Position numbers and translations under genes: made by a program. A model generated the notes under the pieces. That model did not search any database, was not told the DNA's origin, and worked only from the letters and a program-made list of their open reading frames with translations. A DNA stretch of 64,000 nt from Pomphorhynchus laevis (taxonomy: Eukaryota > Acanthocephala > Palaeacanthocephala > Echinorhynchida > Pomphorhynchidae): contig WNNJ02002365.1 in assembly GCA_012934845.2 (NCBI GenBank), positions 1 to 64,000 of the forward strand, given 5' to 3'. Shown piece by piece: positions 55,191-64,000 of the stretch. Position 1 is the first letter of the stretch; every line of letters begins with the position of its first letter.

Positions 55191-58100
55191 TCATCCTTAT
55201 CTATACGTAAAATCAACGGAAATTTTCACGTTCTTCACACAAGGCCAAAAATTCGATGGCGTCCCATCTCTCCCCCTTGTCTTCTTCGCTAGTCGATCTC
55301 GCTCCTAAGCATACTTTTCGTCTTAGTCTATTCAATACTCGCTCCATTCTTCATAAAGCTGATATGCTTCTCGATATCTTCGATCAATTATCTATCGATA
55401 TTCTCTGCATTACCGAATCCTGGCACTCTGACTCCGACGATCTTGCTATTCGTCGTCTATGTCGCTCTGGTTGTTCTCTAGTTGAATCAGCTCGTCAAAT
55501 TACATCTCATACATCTACTGCGTCTAACCATGGCGGTATTGTTGCCATTGATCGTCACCCAATGTCTTTACGTAAAATCAACGTTAACATCCGTTACACT
55601 TCGTTCGAATTACTCATATGCAGATTATCAACGCCTTTCCCTCTGGAACTTGTGATTGTATACCGTCCAGGTTCAGTTGCCCCATCACGTATCTTCTTTA
55701 ACGACCTTGCAGATCTAATGTCTCACTGTTCATTGTCTTATACTCCTTCTTTTGTTCTCGGTGACTTTAACATTCGTCTTGATCGCCCGACTCTATCACT
55801 TTAACTAATCTTTTTTCTGATTTTAACTATAAATTACTTTCAACAAGCCCAACTCATATTCTCGGCGGTGCTCTCGACATCATTGCTGTTCCTAACTGCT
55901 TCGATGACTATACCTCCTTGTCAATTACTGATCCTGGTTTGTCCGATCATTTCCTTGTCACTCTTACTCTTACTCGTCCCCATCCTCCTTCTCCGCCTTT
56001 ACCTTTATCTACACCAAGTCGACCCTGGAAGCTTCTCGATATCCCTGTTCTCTGCACAGCCTTACTCAATTCTTCACTCTTTTCACTTCCTCTTAACTAT
56101 CTCTCTCCCGATGATCTCTGCATTCTGTTTGATTCTGAACTTACGTCGATCCTCAATAACCTTCTGCCTAGTCGACTTCGACGTTCCCAGCGCTTGCGCC
56201 ATGCTCTCTGGTTCGATTCTGACTGTAGTCTTTCTAAGCGTCGACTCCGTCACTCTTTTCGTATGTATAAACGCTTTCTTAAACGTTCTTCCAACTCACT
56301 CTCTCCAAATCTTCGTGATTCCTACTTTTCTCAACGCCGTTCACATCTCATTCTTATACGTACTAAACGTACTCTCTTTTGGCGAAATCAACTCGAGTCA
56401 TCTTCCAACTCTAAATCTCATTGGAAAATCTTAAACTCAATTCTTTCACGATCATCATCCCCTTGTAATATAAATCCTGATGAATTTTCTTCTTATCTAC
56501 AAACCAAGTTATCTAATTTACTTTCCCTACTACCCATAGCCCCCTTGTACCCACTCTTATCTTTAAATACTTCCTTCCCAGAACTATTCCACCTTCTTCC
56601 CTGTTTCGTCTGATGAAGTTTCTTCGGTTCGGCTGTCATTACCTAATAAAACCTCTCCTTCTGACCCAATTCCCACTCACTCGCTTAAAAATATCTGCTC
56701 CTTTATCTTACCCTTCCTAACCACATTGTTCAACTCGTCCATCCATAGCCGTACATTTCCTTCCATCTGGAAATGCGCCACTGTTCGTCCTCTCATCAAA
56801 AAGCAATCTCTCGACTCCTCACTACCATCTTCGTACCGTCCTATTTCACTTCTCCCAACCCTCTCTAAACTCCTTGAGCGTCTCGTTCTTAAGCAAGTTA
56901 ATACATATCTCTATTCCTCTAACTTATTTCCTCCCTTCCAAGCCGCTTTTCGCTCTAATTACTATACCGAAATTGCCTGTCTTAAAGTTTATAACGACTT
57001 ACTCATATCGCGCGATCATAAATTATGTAGTGTCATAGTTTCTCTTGATCTATCGTCTGCTTTTGACATCGTCGATCACTCGATTCTTCTCCATCGCCTT
57101 CGTCATGATTATGGCTTCTCTTTACCCACTGTATCATGGTTTTCTTCATATCTATCAAACCGTACATTTCGCGTATATTCTAACTCTTCTCTCTCATCCT
57201 TCGTCCATTCCGTCCGGTGTTCCACAAGGCTCCGTATTAGGCCCTATACTTTTCTCTCTTCTTCTTGGTGATTTGTCTTCGATTTCTCATAAATTTAACT
57301 TCCATGTTATGCAATATGCTGATGACATTCTCATCTATGCTCATGCACCTGTTTATCGTATTCACGATCTTAGTGTTTCCGCTTCGGACTGTCTTGTCTC
57401 AATTTCCAATCATCTTTCTTCCCTTCGCCTTTCTCTGAATCCTGATAAATCCAAAATTATGTGGATCCTACCTCGACGCCTCAGCTTCGAACCTCCCTCC
57501 GTATCATTAAATTCTACAATTCTTCCTATCGTTGATAATCTCGTTTTCCTAGGCTTCCATTTTGACAACCGACTTTCACTTAAACCTTTCGTTAGAGATA
57601 AAGTACGCTCATCTACCTTGATACTCCGCAACCTCCGTCAAGTTCGTAGATTGATCGATTTCCCTTCTTGTATGACTCTCATATCATCTCTCCTTTTTTC
57701 TAGACTCGATTATTGTCTTAGTCTATTTTCCAACTCACCTAAATCCACTCTTCTTCCCCTACAACGCATCGTCAACGCAGCTGTCCGAATTCTCCTCCGT
57801 CTTCGTCGTTTTGATCATACATCCTACCATCTTGCTTCTCTCGATTTGCCTACAATTTATTGTCGTGTTCAAATTCGTCTTCTTATAGTTGCTTTCCGCC
57901 TTGTAACTTTTCATACCTCTTCATTTTTCAACCCTCCTTTTCTTGATAATTCTCGTCCTGTTTACTGTTCCTTGCGTTCCTGTAATTCCCTTCTTTTACA
58001 TGTCCCAAACTACTCTACCTCCTTTGGACTCCGCTCCTTCCTGGTGGCTGCTCCTCTATCGTGGAATCATCTGCCCATTCATATACGCCAATCAACTTCC

Positions 58101-58236
58101 CTGCAGTGCTTCAAACGACAAATCCGATCCCATTTTAACAATTTAACTGCTTGACTTTCTCATTTTTGTTTGTGGACTTGTAAGCGTACAGCTTGTACGC
58201 ATTTGCCACATTAAATAAATTTGTATTATTATTATA
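54106..58236 (+). mobile_element. LINE-A copy 4, nearly full length, nested in PLE
   Basis: The most complete LINE-A here, about 4.1 kb: ORF1 from just before the CGFC motif, complete endonuclease and RT, the 3' hairpin GCGTACA/TGTACGC (58184-58200) and the tail GCATTTGCCACATTAAATAAATTTGTATTATTATT. The short sequence TATAA at both edges may be the target-site duplication. Three frameshifts in ORF2 and one early stop in ORF1 make it inactive but fairly young. Confidence 0.88.
55256..58154 (+). pseudogene. LINE-A ORF2 (copy 4), three frameshifts
   Basis: Endonuclease in 55256-55804 (LFNTRSIL, ITESWHSDSDD, VIVYRPGS, LGDFNIRLDRP), linker in 55918-56613, RT in 56726-57271 (FQAAFRSNYYTEIACL, SLDLSSAFDIVDHSILL) and 57045-58154 (SGVPQGSVLGPILF, MQYADDILIYAHAP, NPDKSKIMW, LVAAPLSWNHLPIH). 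Frameshifts lie near 55790 (small deletion), 56600 (extra T in CCCTGTTTCG) and 57200 (loss of two bases relative to copy 5). The enzyme would nick DNA and reverse-transcribe its own RNA if intact. Confidence 0.85.
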
Positions 58237-58990
58237 ACCTACAAGAAATAGACAACATTATAAGTAATTTTCGAAAATCCAAAAGAAGAGATACAACTGA
58301 TACGAATATCCAGAATGAAACAAAAATCAACGTATTTTATAGGGTCAACAGACGAGCGCTATTTTCGATGGCGTAAAATCAACTGAAAATGTTAAAGTTA
58401 TAATTTATTACAAAATCCGCAAGTTAAAATATCTAATTATCAAAAATTTCCCAAGGTATGATGAATTGTCTAGCGTTGTGTACCAATTTAAGTGTTCTGA
58501 AGTCAGATGTAGGGCTGCTAACAACAACTATATAGGGTACATAACACAGATAATAAACAAATGTATGACCAAACATCACTATCCAGGCAGCAACAGATCT
58601 CATTTTTAAGAAGAGCATACTAAAATATAGTCGAAAGAAGAAATTCTAAAGACGATAAGCACATTGAAATTTGAGAAAATCAAATGATTTCTTTGATGGA
58701 AGCGATATATATATCACAGAGGCGGGCGAAAATAAATCAAAAGGATGAAGTATCACAAAAACGTAAAATATTTTTTAAATCCGGCATTTTTGATATTTTG
58801 CTGTTAACGATTTTATTTTGTGGTAGATGGCATTCTGATGATGACAACATTTGATTGTCGAAAATTCAAAAGTAATATTATATTTTTGTGGCAAAGTGGA
58901 TGTCCAAAATATACTTAACTTATCAGACTCTAAGTCCTTATTCATGTTTCGTAAAAGTGAAAGATTATAGACATGAATCGATTAGGAGAG
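58237..58990 (+). mobile_element. Penelope-like element, GIY-YIG end (right of LINE insertion)
   Basis: Starts with LQEIDNIISNFRK, continuing the PLE cut at 54105. The frame at 58472-58607 reads VVYQFKCSEV, NNNYIGYITQ and HHYPGSNRSHF: the Cys pair, the YIG motif and the H..GS..HF block of the PLE GIY-YIG nuclease, which nicks target DNA. Downstream at 58835-58841 is CTGATGA with GAC/GTC and GAAA at 58860-58863, a hammerhead-like motif in the terminal repeat. A few frame breaks are present. Confidence 0.78.
58835..58863 (+). ncRNA. Hammerhead-like motif in PLE terminal repeat
   Basis: CTGATGA, one spacer T, then GAC paired with GTC across an 11-nt loop, then GAAA. Small hammerheads of this kind are known from PLE terminal repeats. 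Here stem II is only three pairs and stem I and III are not obvious, so activity is doubtful. Confidence 0.45.
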
Positions 58991-59780
58991 TGAGCATTGA
59001 CTGTCTTAATCCGAATCAATTGTGATTTTAATATTTGGAAGGAAGACGTTTGCAACTGATGGCATAGTGCATCAGTTTGGATTGGTTTTTAGTCAATAGC
59101 AATATATCGAAGAAGCATATATCCTATCAAAATTATGAACGCCAGTATTTCTTCGATCATCCCTACTTTGTATGGTTACAAGAATGAAACAGTTGTTTCT
59201 GTAGTCATGTTACAATCAGCATTATTGCAATTAAGGCTATGGTTTGTGGTTTTACAAACAGCGTAACTATTTCTTTGCTCTATAGAAATTTTGTCCATGA
59301 AGCCTAATTATGGTGACAGTGGTCATTAAAATATAGCCTTCTTATAAAAAAATGTATCCTTGGTCCCGAAAATATGCGATTTATATTTTACAAGCAATAA
59401 GAGATTTCGTTTTAATGAATATATAAAGTTAAAACCTTATTTTTTCCTCTTGATAATGCTGTCGAAATGTTTCCTTGTCGTACTTGTAATACGTATTCCT
59501 GCTCGGTTTTGTGGATATTAAAGTAATAAAAACAACCAAGATTTGTTCTATAATAAAGGAATTATCAAAACGCGGATGTAACACTTAACAATGGCTAGGA
59601 GGGGTAAACTAGTGGTTATCGGCATCAATGCTTAGTTAATGATAAGAACAATCGTATGTTGACATGAAAGCAAATAAAACAAATATCTTGACCTTATTTG
59701 TAGATGGCCGTTATGTAGTATTATCTACATAACAGATCATGCATATTTCATAACGAGAAATTACATATTTATTATTACTA
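58991..59780. other. Gene-free stretch
   Basis: No family recognised. It may contain further decayed PLE terminal sequence on its left side. Confidence 0.35.
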
Positions 59781-60000
59781 CTGGTCATAGCCATAAGGCT
59801 GTTTTGACCGCTCACAAAAAAAAACAAATTAATACAAGAAAAAAATCAAAAAAAATCATTCAGTGTATATATCAGGACTATTGATACTGCAGCAACCACC
59901 ACTCGTTCTCATTTCGAATCCAGTTCTTTATATTGGATTTAAATTCATTGATTGTATGCACCGCAACGACATCAACTGGAAGACGATTCCAAACATTTAA
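59780..60000 (-). mobile_element. LINE-E 3'-end fragment
   Basis: On the minus strand, LNVWNRLPVDVVAVHTINEFK is the common last block of CR1-type LINE ORF2 proteins, followed by a stop and a 3' tail with CAAAACAGCCTTATGGCTATGA (hairpin AGCC/GGCT) and AGTAGTAATAATAAAT. The tail resembles that of the fragment at 61120. Confidence 0.6.
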
Positions 60001-60656
60001 TAATATTACATTCTATTAAAACTATGTAATATTCGATAATTGTTTAACATTGTTTTCCTTAAATATATCATTTAGCAGGTATTTGATGAATTCCATAAAT
60101 CCATGAAATGAATATAGACAACTGAATTCCTATAACTTTAGTATTGAAATACTATTTTTAGAGGTATAGTGTGATTTGCGGTCATTACATCATCAAATTA
60201 GAGCAATGCAGGCATTTTATACAACAAGGTATTCCGTTTGCGATAACAATGCGTTAACACAATGTATGTAAAGCATTGTAGTGTATAAAATTAATGAAAA
60301 CATGTAATAGCAGCCGATTTAGGGATCTTGCCTATACGACGGCAACTATGCAAGAAAAGTACACCCGTTCGTCATTTTCCTAACACATTTCAATTCGGCT
60401 AACGGCTAACCGGATTGATAATTGCGATCGGATTGATTAGTATCATTCAATATAGTATTATCGGTAATACCGTAGATGGCATAAATGGTAATTAGGCTAG
60501 GAACTAGAATATCTATAAAAAGTTCAAATCTCAACATAAAATTGGTATAGCGAAAAAATATTTTATCAAAAAGTATTGATTTGATTTTAAATATTTAGAG
60601 CGGTGTTGGTTAAATATAAAAACGAGCGAACGTGTTAAAAGCAATATTATAAGGAT

Positions 60657-60972
60657 CACGATGTGTTAGAATCGATAATGTAACCAACACGCAGTGCTAT
60701 TGCAACAGTTAGCACCAATGGACTCGCTAAGCAAATGTTCTAGTACGTATGGTGTCCTAGCACGATGTGTTAGGAGCGATAGTGCGATAGTTTTAGGATC
60801 GATGGTGTAAACAACACGCAGTGCCATTGAAACATTTAGCACCATTGGACTGACTAAGCAAATGTTTTAGCACGATATGTTAAGAGCAATAGTGCGATAA
60901 TGTTAGGATCGATAATGTAACTAACACGCAGTGTTATTGAAACAGTTAGCAACAATGGACTTGCTAAGCAAA
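60657..60972. repeat. Minisatellite, about 110-128 bp unit, three copies
   Basis: Three direct copies share GGATCGATAATGTAAC, AACACGCAGTG, TTAGCACCAATGGACT and CTAAGCAAATGTT-like blocks. Starts of the shared ATCGATxxTGTAA block lie near 60670, 60798 and 60907, so unit lengths are about 128 and 109. No coding frame is kept between copies. Confidence 0.85.
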
Positions 60973-61119
60973 ATACACAATTCAGACTGCCGTCTACCTA
61001 CCTATATTGTCTTCATCACTTAAAAGAGGCACTGAGATATAATAACAAATTCTAAGATTAACAAGAATATAACGAAGTGAATATTGATACACGACGTTAA
61101 AAATATTTTTTATTATTAA

Positions 61120-61734
61120 ATACAAGGTGTTAGCTAAGAAGCTGTTTTGCCTGATCAAAAAAATATAAATTAATTCAGTAAACTGTCAGCATCAAGATCA
61201 GCAGGATTCAAGATATCAGTTGAAGTGCGAGCGTCGATTCTCCGTCCATGCTAGGCACAATCGCTTTAAGTGCTTTATCGAAGAAGCAGCGACGACTTCC
61301 TCAGACAACACATTCAACAAGTTGAGCGCGCGATGTGACAATCGAAAGTTGGCAGGCAATTGAAAATGGTGCCTCTTATACAGCGATTTCGAGTGACCGC
61401 GTAATGTCCTACTTCTCAATCCAAGAATTTTAGCGGGGAAGCCATCAAGTTTGTTTACAATCGCCCAAAGGCAGGACAAGTCTAGTAAGACAAATCTGTC
61501 ACGAATCGAGCTTATCCCTATCGCACGCAGCCGCATGCGGTAGGACGTTCTAGCCTTAAAGTATATACTTGAACCTATCTTTAATACCGACTCATAGTCG
61601 AGCAATTCTCGCTTGGTGGTACGAAAACATGCAGGGATGCAGTACTCCAGATAAGGGCAGACTAGTAAAGAAAATAATGTACTAAGCTTTGAAGATGACA
61701 GTCTGAGAAATAAAAAAACTATATAAAAAACCAT
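61120..61734 (-). mobile_element. LINE-E fragment, C-terminal domain
   Basis: A 172-residue open minus frame (61734-61216) with LFSLLVCPYLEYCIPACF, SVLKIGSSIYFKART, RAIGISSIRDRFVLLDLSCLW and FRLSHRALNLLNVLSEEVV. This is the post-RT domain of a CR1/Rex-like LINE. The 3' tail (about 61120-61180) has CAAAACAGCTTCTTAGCT, a hairpin like that of the 59780 fragment. The RT itself is missing. Confidence 0.68.
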
Positions 61735-61774
61735 ATAAAAGACTATTTACATTTTCCCAGTTAGACTGTCTATA

Positions 61775-64000
61775 ATAATAATACAAATTTATTTAATGTG
61801 GCAAATGCGTACAAGCTGTACGCTTACAAGTCCACAAACAAAATGAGAAAGTTAAGCAGTTAAATTGTTCAGATGGGATCGGATTTGTCGTTTGAAGCAC
61901 TGCAGGGAAGTTGATTGGCGTATATGAATGGGCAGATGATTCCACGATAGAGGAGCAGCCACCAGGAAGGAGCGGAGTCCAAAGGAGGTAGAGTAGTTTG
62001 GGACATGTAAAAGAAGGGAATTACAGGAACGCAAGGAACAGTAAACAGGACGGGAATTATCAAGAAAAGGAAGGTTGAGAAATGAAGGGGTATGAAAAGT
62101 TACAAGGCGGAAAGCAACGATAAGAAGACGAATTTGAACACGACAATAAATTGTAGGCAAATCGAGAGAAGCAAGATGGTAGGATGTGTGATCAAAACGA
62201 CGAAGACGGAGGAGAATTCGGACAGCTGCGTTGACGATGCGTTGTAGGGGAAGAAGAGTGGATTTAGGTGAGTTGGAAAATAGACTAAGACAATAATCGA
62301 GTCTAGAAAAAAGGAGAGATGATATGAGAGTCATACAAGAAGGGAAATCGATCAATCTACGAACTTGACGGAGGTTGCGGAGTATCAAGGTAGATGAGCG
62401 TACTTTATCTCTAACGAAAGGTTTAAGTGAAAGTCGGTTGTCAAAATGGAAGCCTAGGAAAACGAGATTATCAACGATAGGAATAATTGTAGAATTTAAT
62501 GATACGGAGGGAGGTTCGAAGCCGAGGCGTCGAGGTAGGATCCACATAATTTTGGATTTATCAGGATTCAGAGAAAGGCGAAGGGAAGAAAGATGATTGG
62601 AAATTGAGACAAGACAGTCGGAAGCAGAAACACTAAGATCGCGAATACGATAAACAGGTGCATGAGTATAGATGAGAATGTCATCAGCATATTGCATAAC
62701 ATGGAAGTTAAATTTATGAGAAATCGAAGACAAATCACCAAGAAGAAGAGAGAAAAGTATAGGGCCTAATACGGAGCCTTGCGGAACACCGGACGGAATG
62801 GACGAAGGATGGGAGAGAGAAGAGTTAGAATATACGCGAAATGTACGGTTTGATAGATATGAAGAAAACCATGATACAGTGGGTAAAGAGAAGCCATAAT
62901 CATGACGAAGGCGATGGAGAAGAATCGAGTGATCGACGATGTCAAAAGCAGACGATAGATCAAGAGAAACTATGACACTACATAATTTATGATCGCGCGA
63001 TATGAGTAAGTCGTTATAAACTTTAAGACATGCAATTTCGGTAGAGTAATTAGAGCGAAAAGCGGCTTGGAAGGGAGGAAATAAGTTAGAGGAATAGAGA
63101 TATGTATTAACTTGCTTAAGAACGAGACGCTCAAGGAGTTTAGAGAGGGTTGGGAGAAGTGAGATTGGACGGTACGAAGATGGTAGTGAAGAGTCGAGAG
63201 ATTGCTTTTTGATGATAGGACGAACAGTGGCGCATTTCCAGATGGAAGGAAATGTACGACTACGGATGGACGAGTTGAACAATGTGGTTAGGAAGGGTAA
63301 GATAAAAGTGCAGATATTTTTAAGTAAGTGAGTGGGAATTGGGTCAGAAGGAGAGGTTTTATTAGGTAATGACAGCAGAACCGAAGAAACTTCATCAGAC
63401 GAAACGGGAAGAAGGTGGAATAGTTCTGGGAGGGAAGTATTTAAAGATAAGAGTGGGTACAAGGGGGCTATGGGTAGTAGGGAAAGTAAATTAGATAGCT
63501 TAGTTTGTAGATAAGAAGAAAATTCATCAGGATTTATATTACAAGGGGTAGATGATCGTGAAAGAATTGAGTTTAAGATTTTCCAATGAGATTTCGAGTT
63601 GGAAGATGACTCGAGTTGATTTCGCCAAAAGAGAGTACGTTTAGTACGTATAAGAATGAGATGTGAACGGCGTTGAGAAAAGTAGGAATCACGAAGATTT
63701 GGAGGGAGTGAGTTGGGTGAACGTTTAAGAAAGCGTTTATACATACGAAAAGTGTGACGGAGTCGACGCTTAGAAAGACTACAGTCAGAATCGAACCAGG
63801 GAGCATGGCGCAAGCGCTGGGAACGTCGAAGTCGACTAGGTAGAAGGTTATTGAGGATCGACGTAAGTTCAGAATCAAACAGAATGCAGAGATCATCGGG
63901 ATAGAGATAGTTAAGAGGAAGTGAAAAGAGTGAAGAATTGAGTAAGGATGTGCAGAGAATAGGGATATCGAGAAGCTTCCAGGGTCGACTTGGTGTAGAT
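61775..64000 (-). mobile_element. LINE-A copy 5, open RT frame, cut by window edge
   Basis: Minus-strand LINE-A with perfect 3' hairpin GCGTACA/TGTACGC and the tail motif. Homology continues beyond the window. It shows no frame break over the 2.2 kb visible. Confidence 0.9.
61852..63999 (-). CDS. LINE-A ORF2 (copy 5), partial, open
   Basis: At least 716 codons without a stop, running off the right edge. Visible parts: linker (STPSRPWKLLDI, HAPWFDSDCSLSKRRLR), RT fingers and palm (SYRPISLLPTLSKLLERLV, SLDLSSAFDIVDHSILL, SGVPQGSVLGPILFSLL, MQYADDILIYTHAP with the two catalytic Asp), thumb (NPDKSKIMW, GFHFDNRLSLKPF, LRNLRQVRRLIDF) and C-terminal block (FLVAAPLSWNHLPIH). The start and the endonuclease lie outside the window. 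All RT catalytic residues are present, so this is the best candidate for a recently active copy. Confidence 0.9.
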   Translation of the reverse strand, partial: STPSRPWKLLDIPILCTSLLNSSLFSLPLNYLYPDDLCILFDSELTSILNNLLPSRLRRSQRLRHAPWFDSDCSLSKRRLRHTFRMYKRFLKRSPNSLPPNLRDSYFSQRRSHLILIRTKRTLFWRNQLESSSNSKSHWKILNSILSRSSTPCNINPDEFSSYLQTKLSNLLSLLPIAPLYPLLSLNTSLPELFHLLPVSSDEVSSVLLSLPNKTSPSDPIPTHLLKNICTFILPFLTTLFNSSIRSRTFPSIWKCATVRPIIKKQSLDSSLPSSYRPISLLPTLSKLLERLVLKQVNTYLYSSNLFPPFQAAFRSNYSTEIACLKVYNDLLISRDHKLCSVIVSLDLSSAFDIVDHSILLHRLRHDYGFSLPTVSWFSSYLSNRTFRVYSNSSLSHPSSIPSGVPQGSVLGPILFSLLLGDLSSISHKFNFHVMQYADDILIYTHAPVYRIRDLSVSASDCLVSISNHLSSLRLSLNPDKSKIMWILPRRLGFEPPSVSLNSTIIPIVDNLVFLGFHFDNRLSLKPFVRDKVRSSTLILRNLRQVRRLIDFPSCMTLISSLLFSRLDYCLSLFSNSPKSTLLPLQRIVNAAVRILLRLRRFDHTSYHLASLDLPTIYCRVQIRLLIVAFRLVTFHTPSFLNLPFLDNSRPVYCSLRSCNSLLLHVPNYSTSFGLRSFLVAAPLSWNHLPIHIRQSTSLQCFKRQIRSHLNNLTA

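Noticed and set aside
63332-63514. Antisense ORFs inside LINE copies (for example 62375-62596, 63332-63514, 57410-57631)
   Set aside because: They are shadows of LINE-A ORF2 on the opposite strand, recurring only because the LINE recurs.

Overview
This is an AT-rich, repeat-dense stretch of an animal nuclear genome, probably an invertebrate bilaterian; I cannot name the species. Three lines of evidence support this. It holds recognisable metazoan genes (a FAM78 family gene with a canonical GTAAGT donor, a mitochondrial C1QBP/p32 gene, and a lysosomal phospholipase A2/LCAT-type lipase). It is crowded with APE-type LINEs and Penelope-like elements (PLEs), and it has long gene-free stretches. 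No bacterial-type operons, rRNA, CRISPR arrays or convincing tRNA genes were seen.

Host genes. The lipase (8459-9745, +) is one uninterrupted ORF with signal peptide, lid cysteines and a Ser212/Asp379/His409 triad. FAM78 lies on the minus strand: exon 1 (18882-18668) faces two different downstream terminal exons (17000-16475 and 14454-13656) whose acceptors are in the same phase, so they may be alternative last exons or a tandem duplication. C1QBP is an intronless ORF at 32446-31472 (-). A broken piece of it lies about 9.6 kb to the left at 22147-22340, between two ~30-bp direct repeats.

Mobile DNA. From left to right: a decayed reverse-transcriptase element of an unassigned type with a nuclease-like end (about 1680-4390); LINE-A copy 1 (5191-7545); PLE fragments (7564-8340); a compact inverted and tandem array of about 310-bp units with hammerhead ribozymes (10040-11035); LINE-A and LINE-B fragments (22920-29880); inverted dimers of PLE-like ends with hammerhead-like motifs (33120-33285 and 35318-35690); an old LINE with zinc knuckles (37197-40740); LINE-A copy 2 (41745-43930); LINE-D with an apparent internal inversion (46960-48357); LINE-A copies 3, 6, 4 and 5 (48669-64000), copy 4 sitting inside a PLE. 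A dispersed ~300-430 bp family (called R1 here) recurs at least nine times and carries two interlocking paired segments.

Main result. At 10588-10668 and 10899-10977 there are two textbook type III hammerhead ribozymes in direct tandem, with cleavage sites exactly 310 nt apart. The ribozyme segments are almost identical and the spacer RNA is predicted to be heavily paired. A third, decayed hammerhead lies on the opposite strand (10165-10240). This is the layout expected of a retrozyme, a non-autonomous element that spreads as small circular RNA. It is the strongest candidate for an undescribed system in the window.

How parts work together. The host genes show no functional link. Autonomous LINEs and PLEs would supply reverse transcriptase, and the ribozyme units, R1 elements and palindromic PLE ends look like non-coding passengers. 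Most copies are broken; LINE-A copy 5 at the right edge still has an open RT frame of at least 716 codons.
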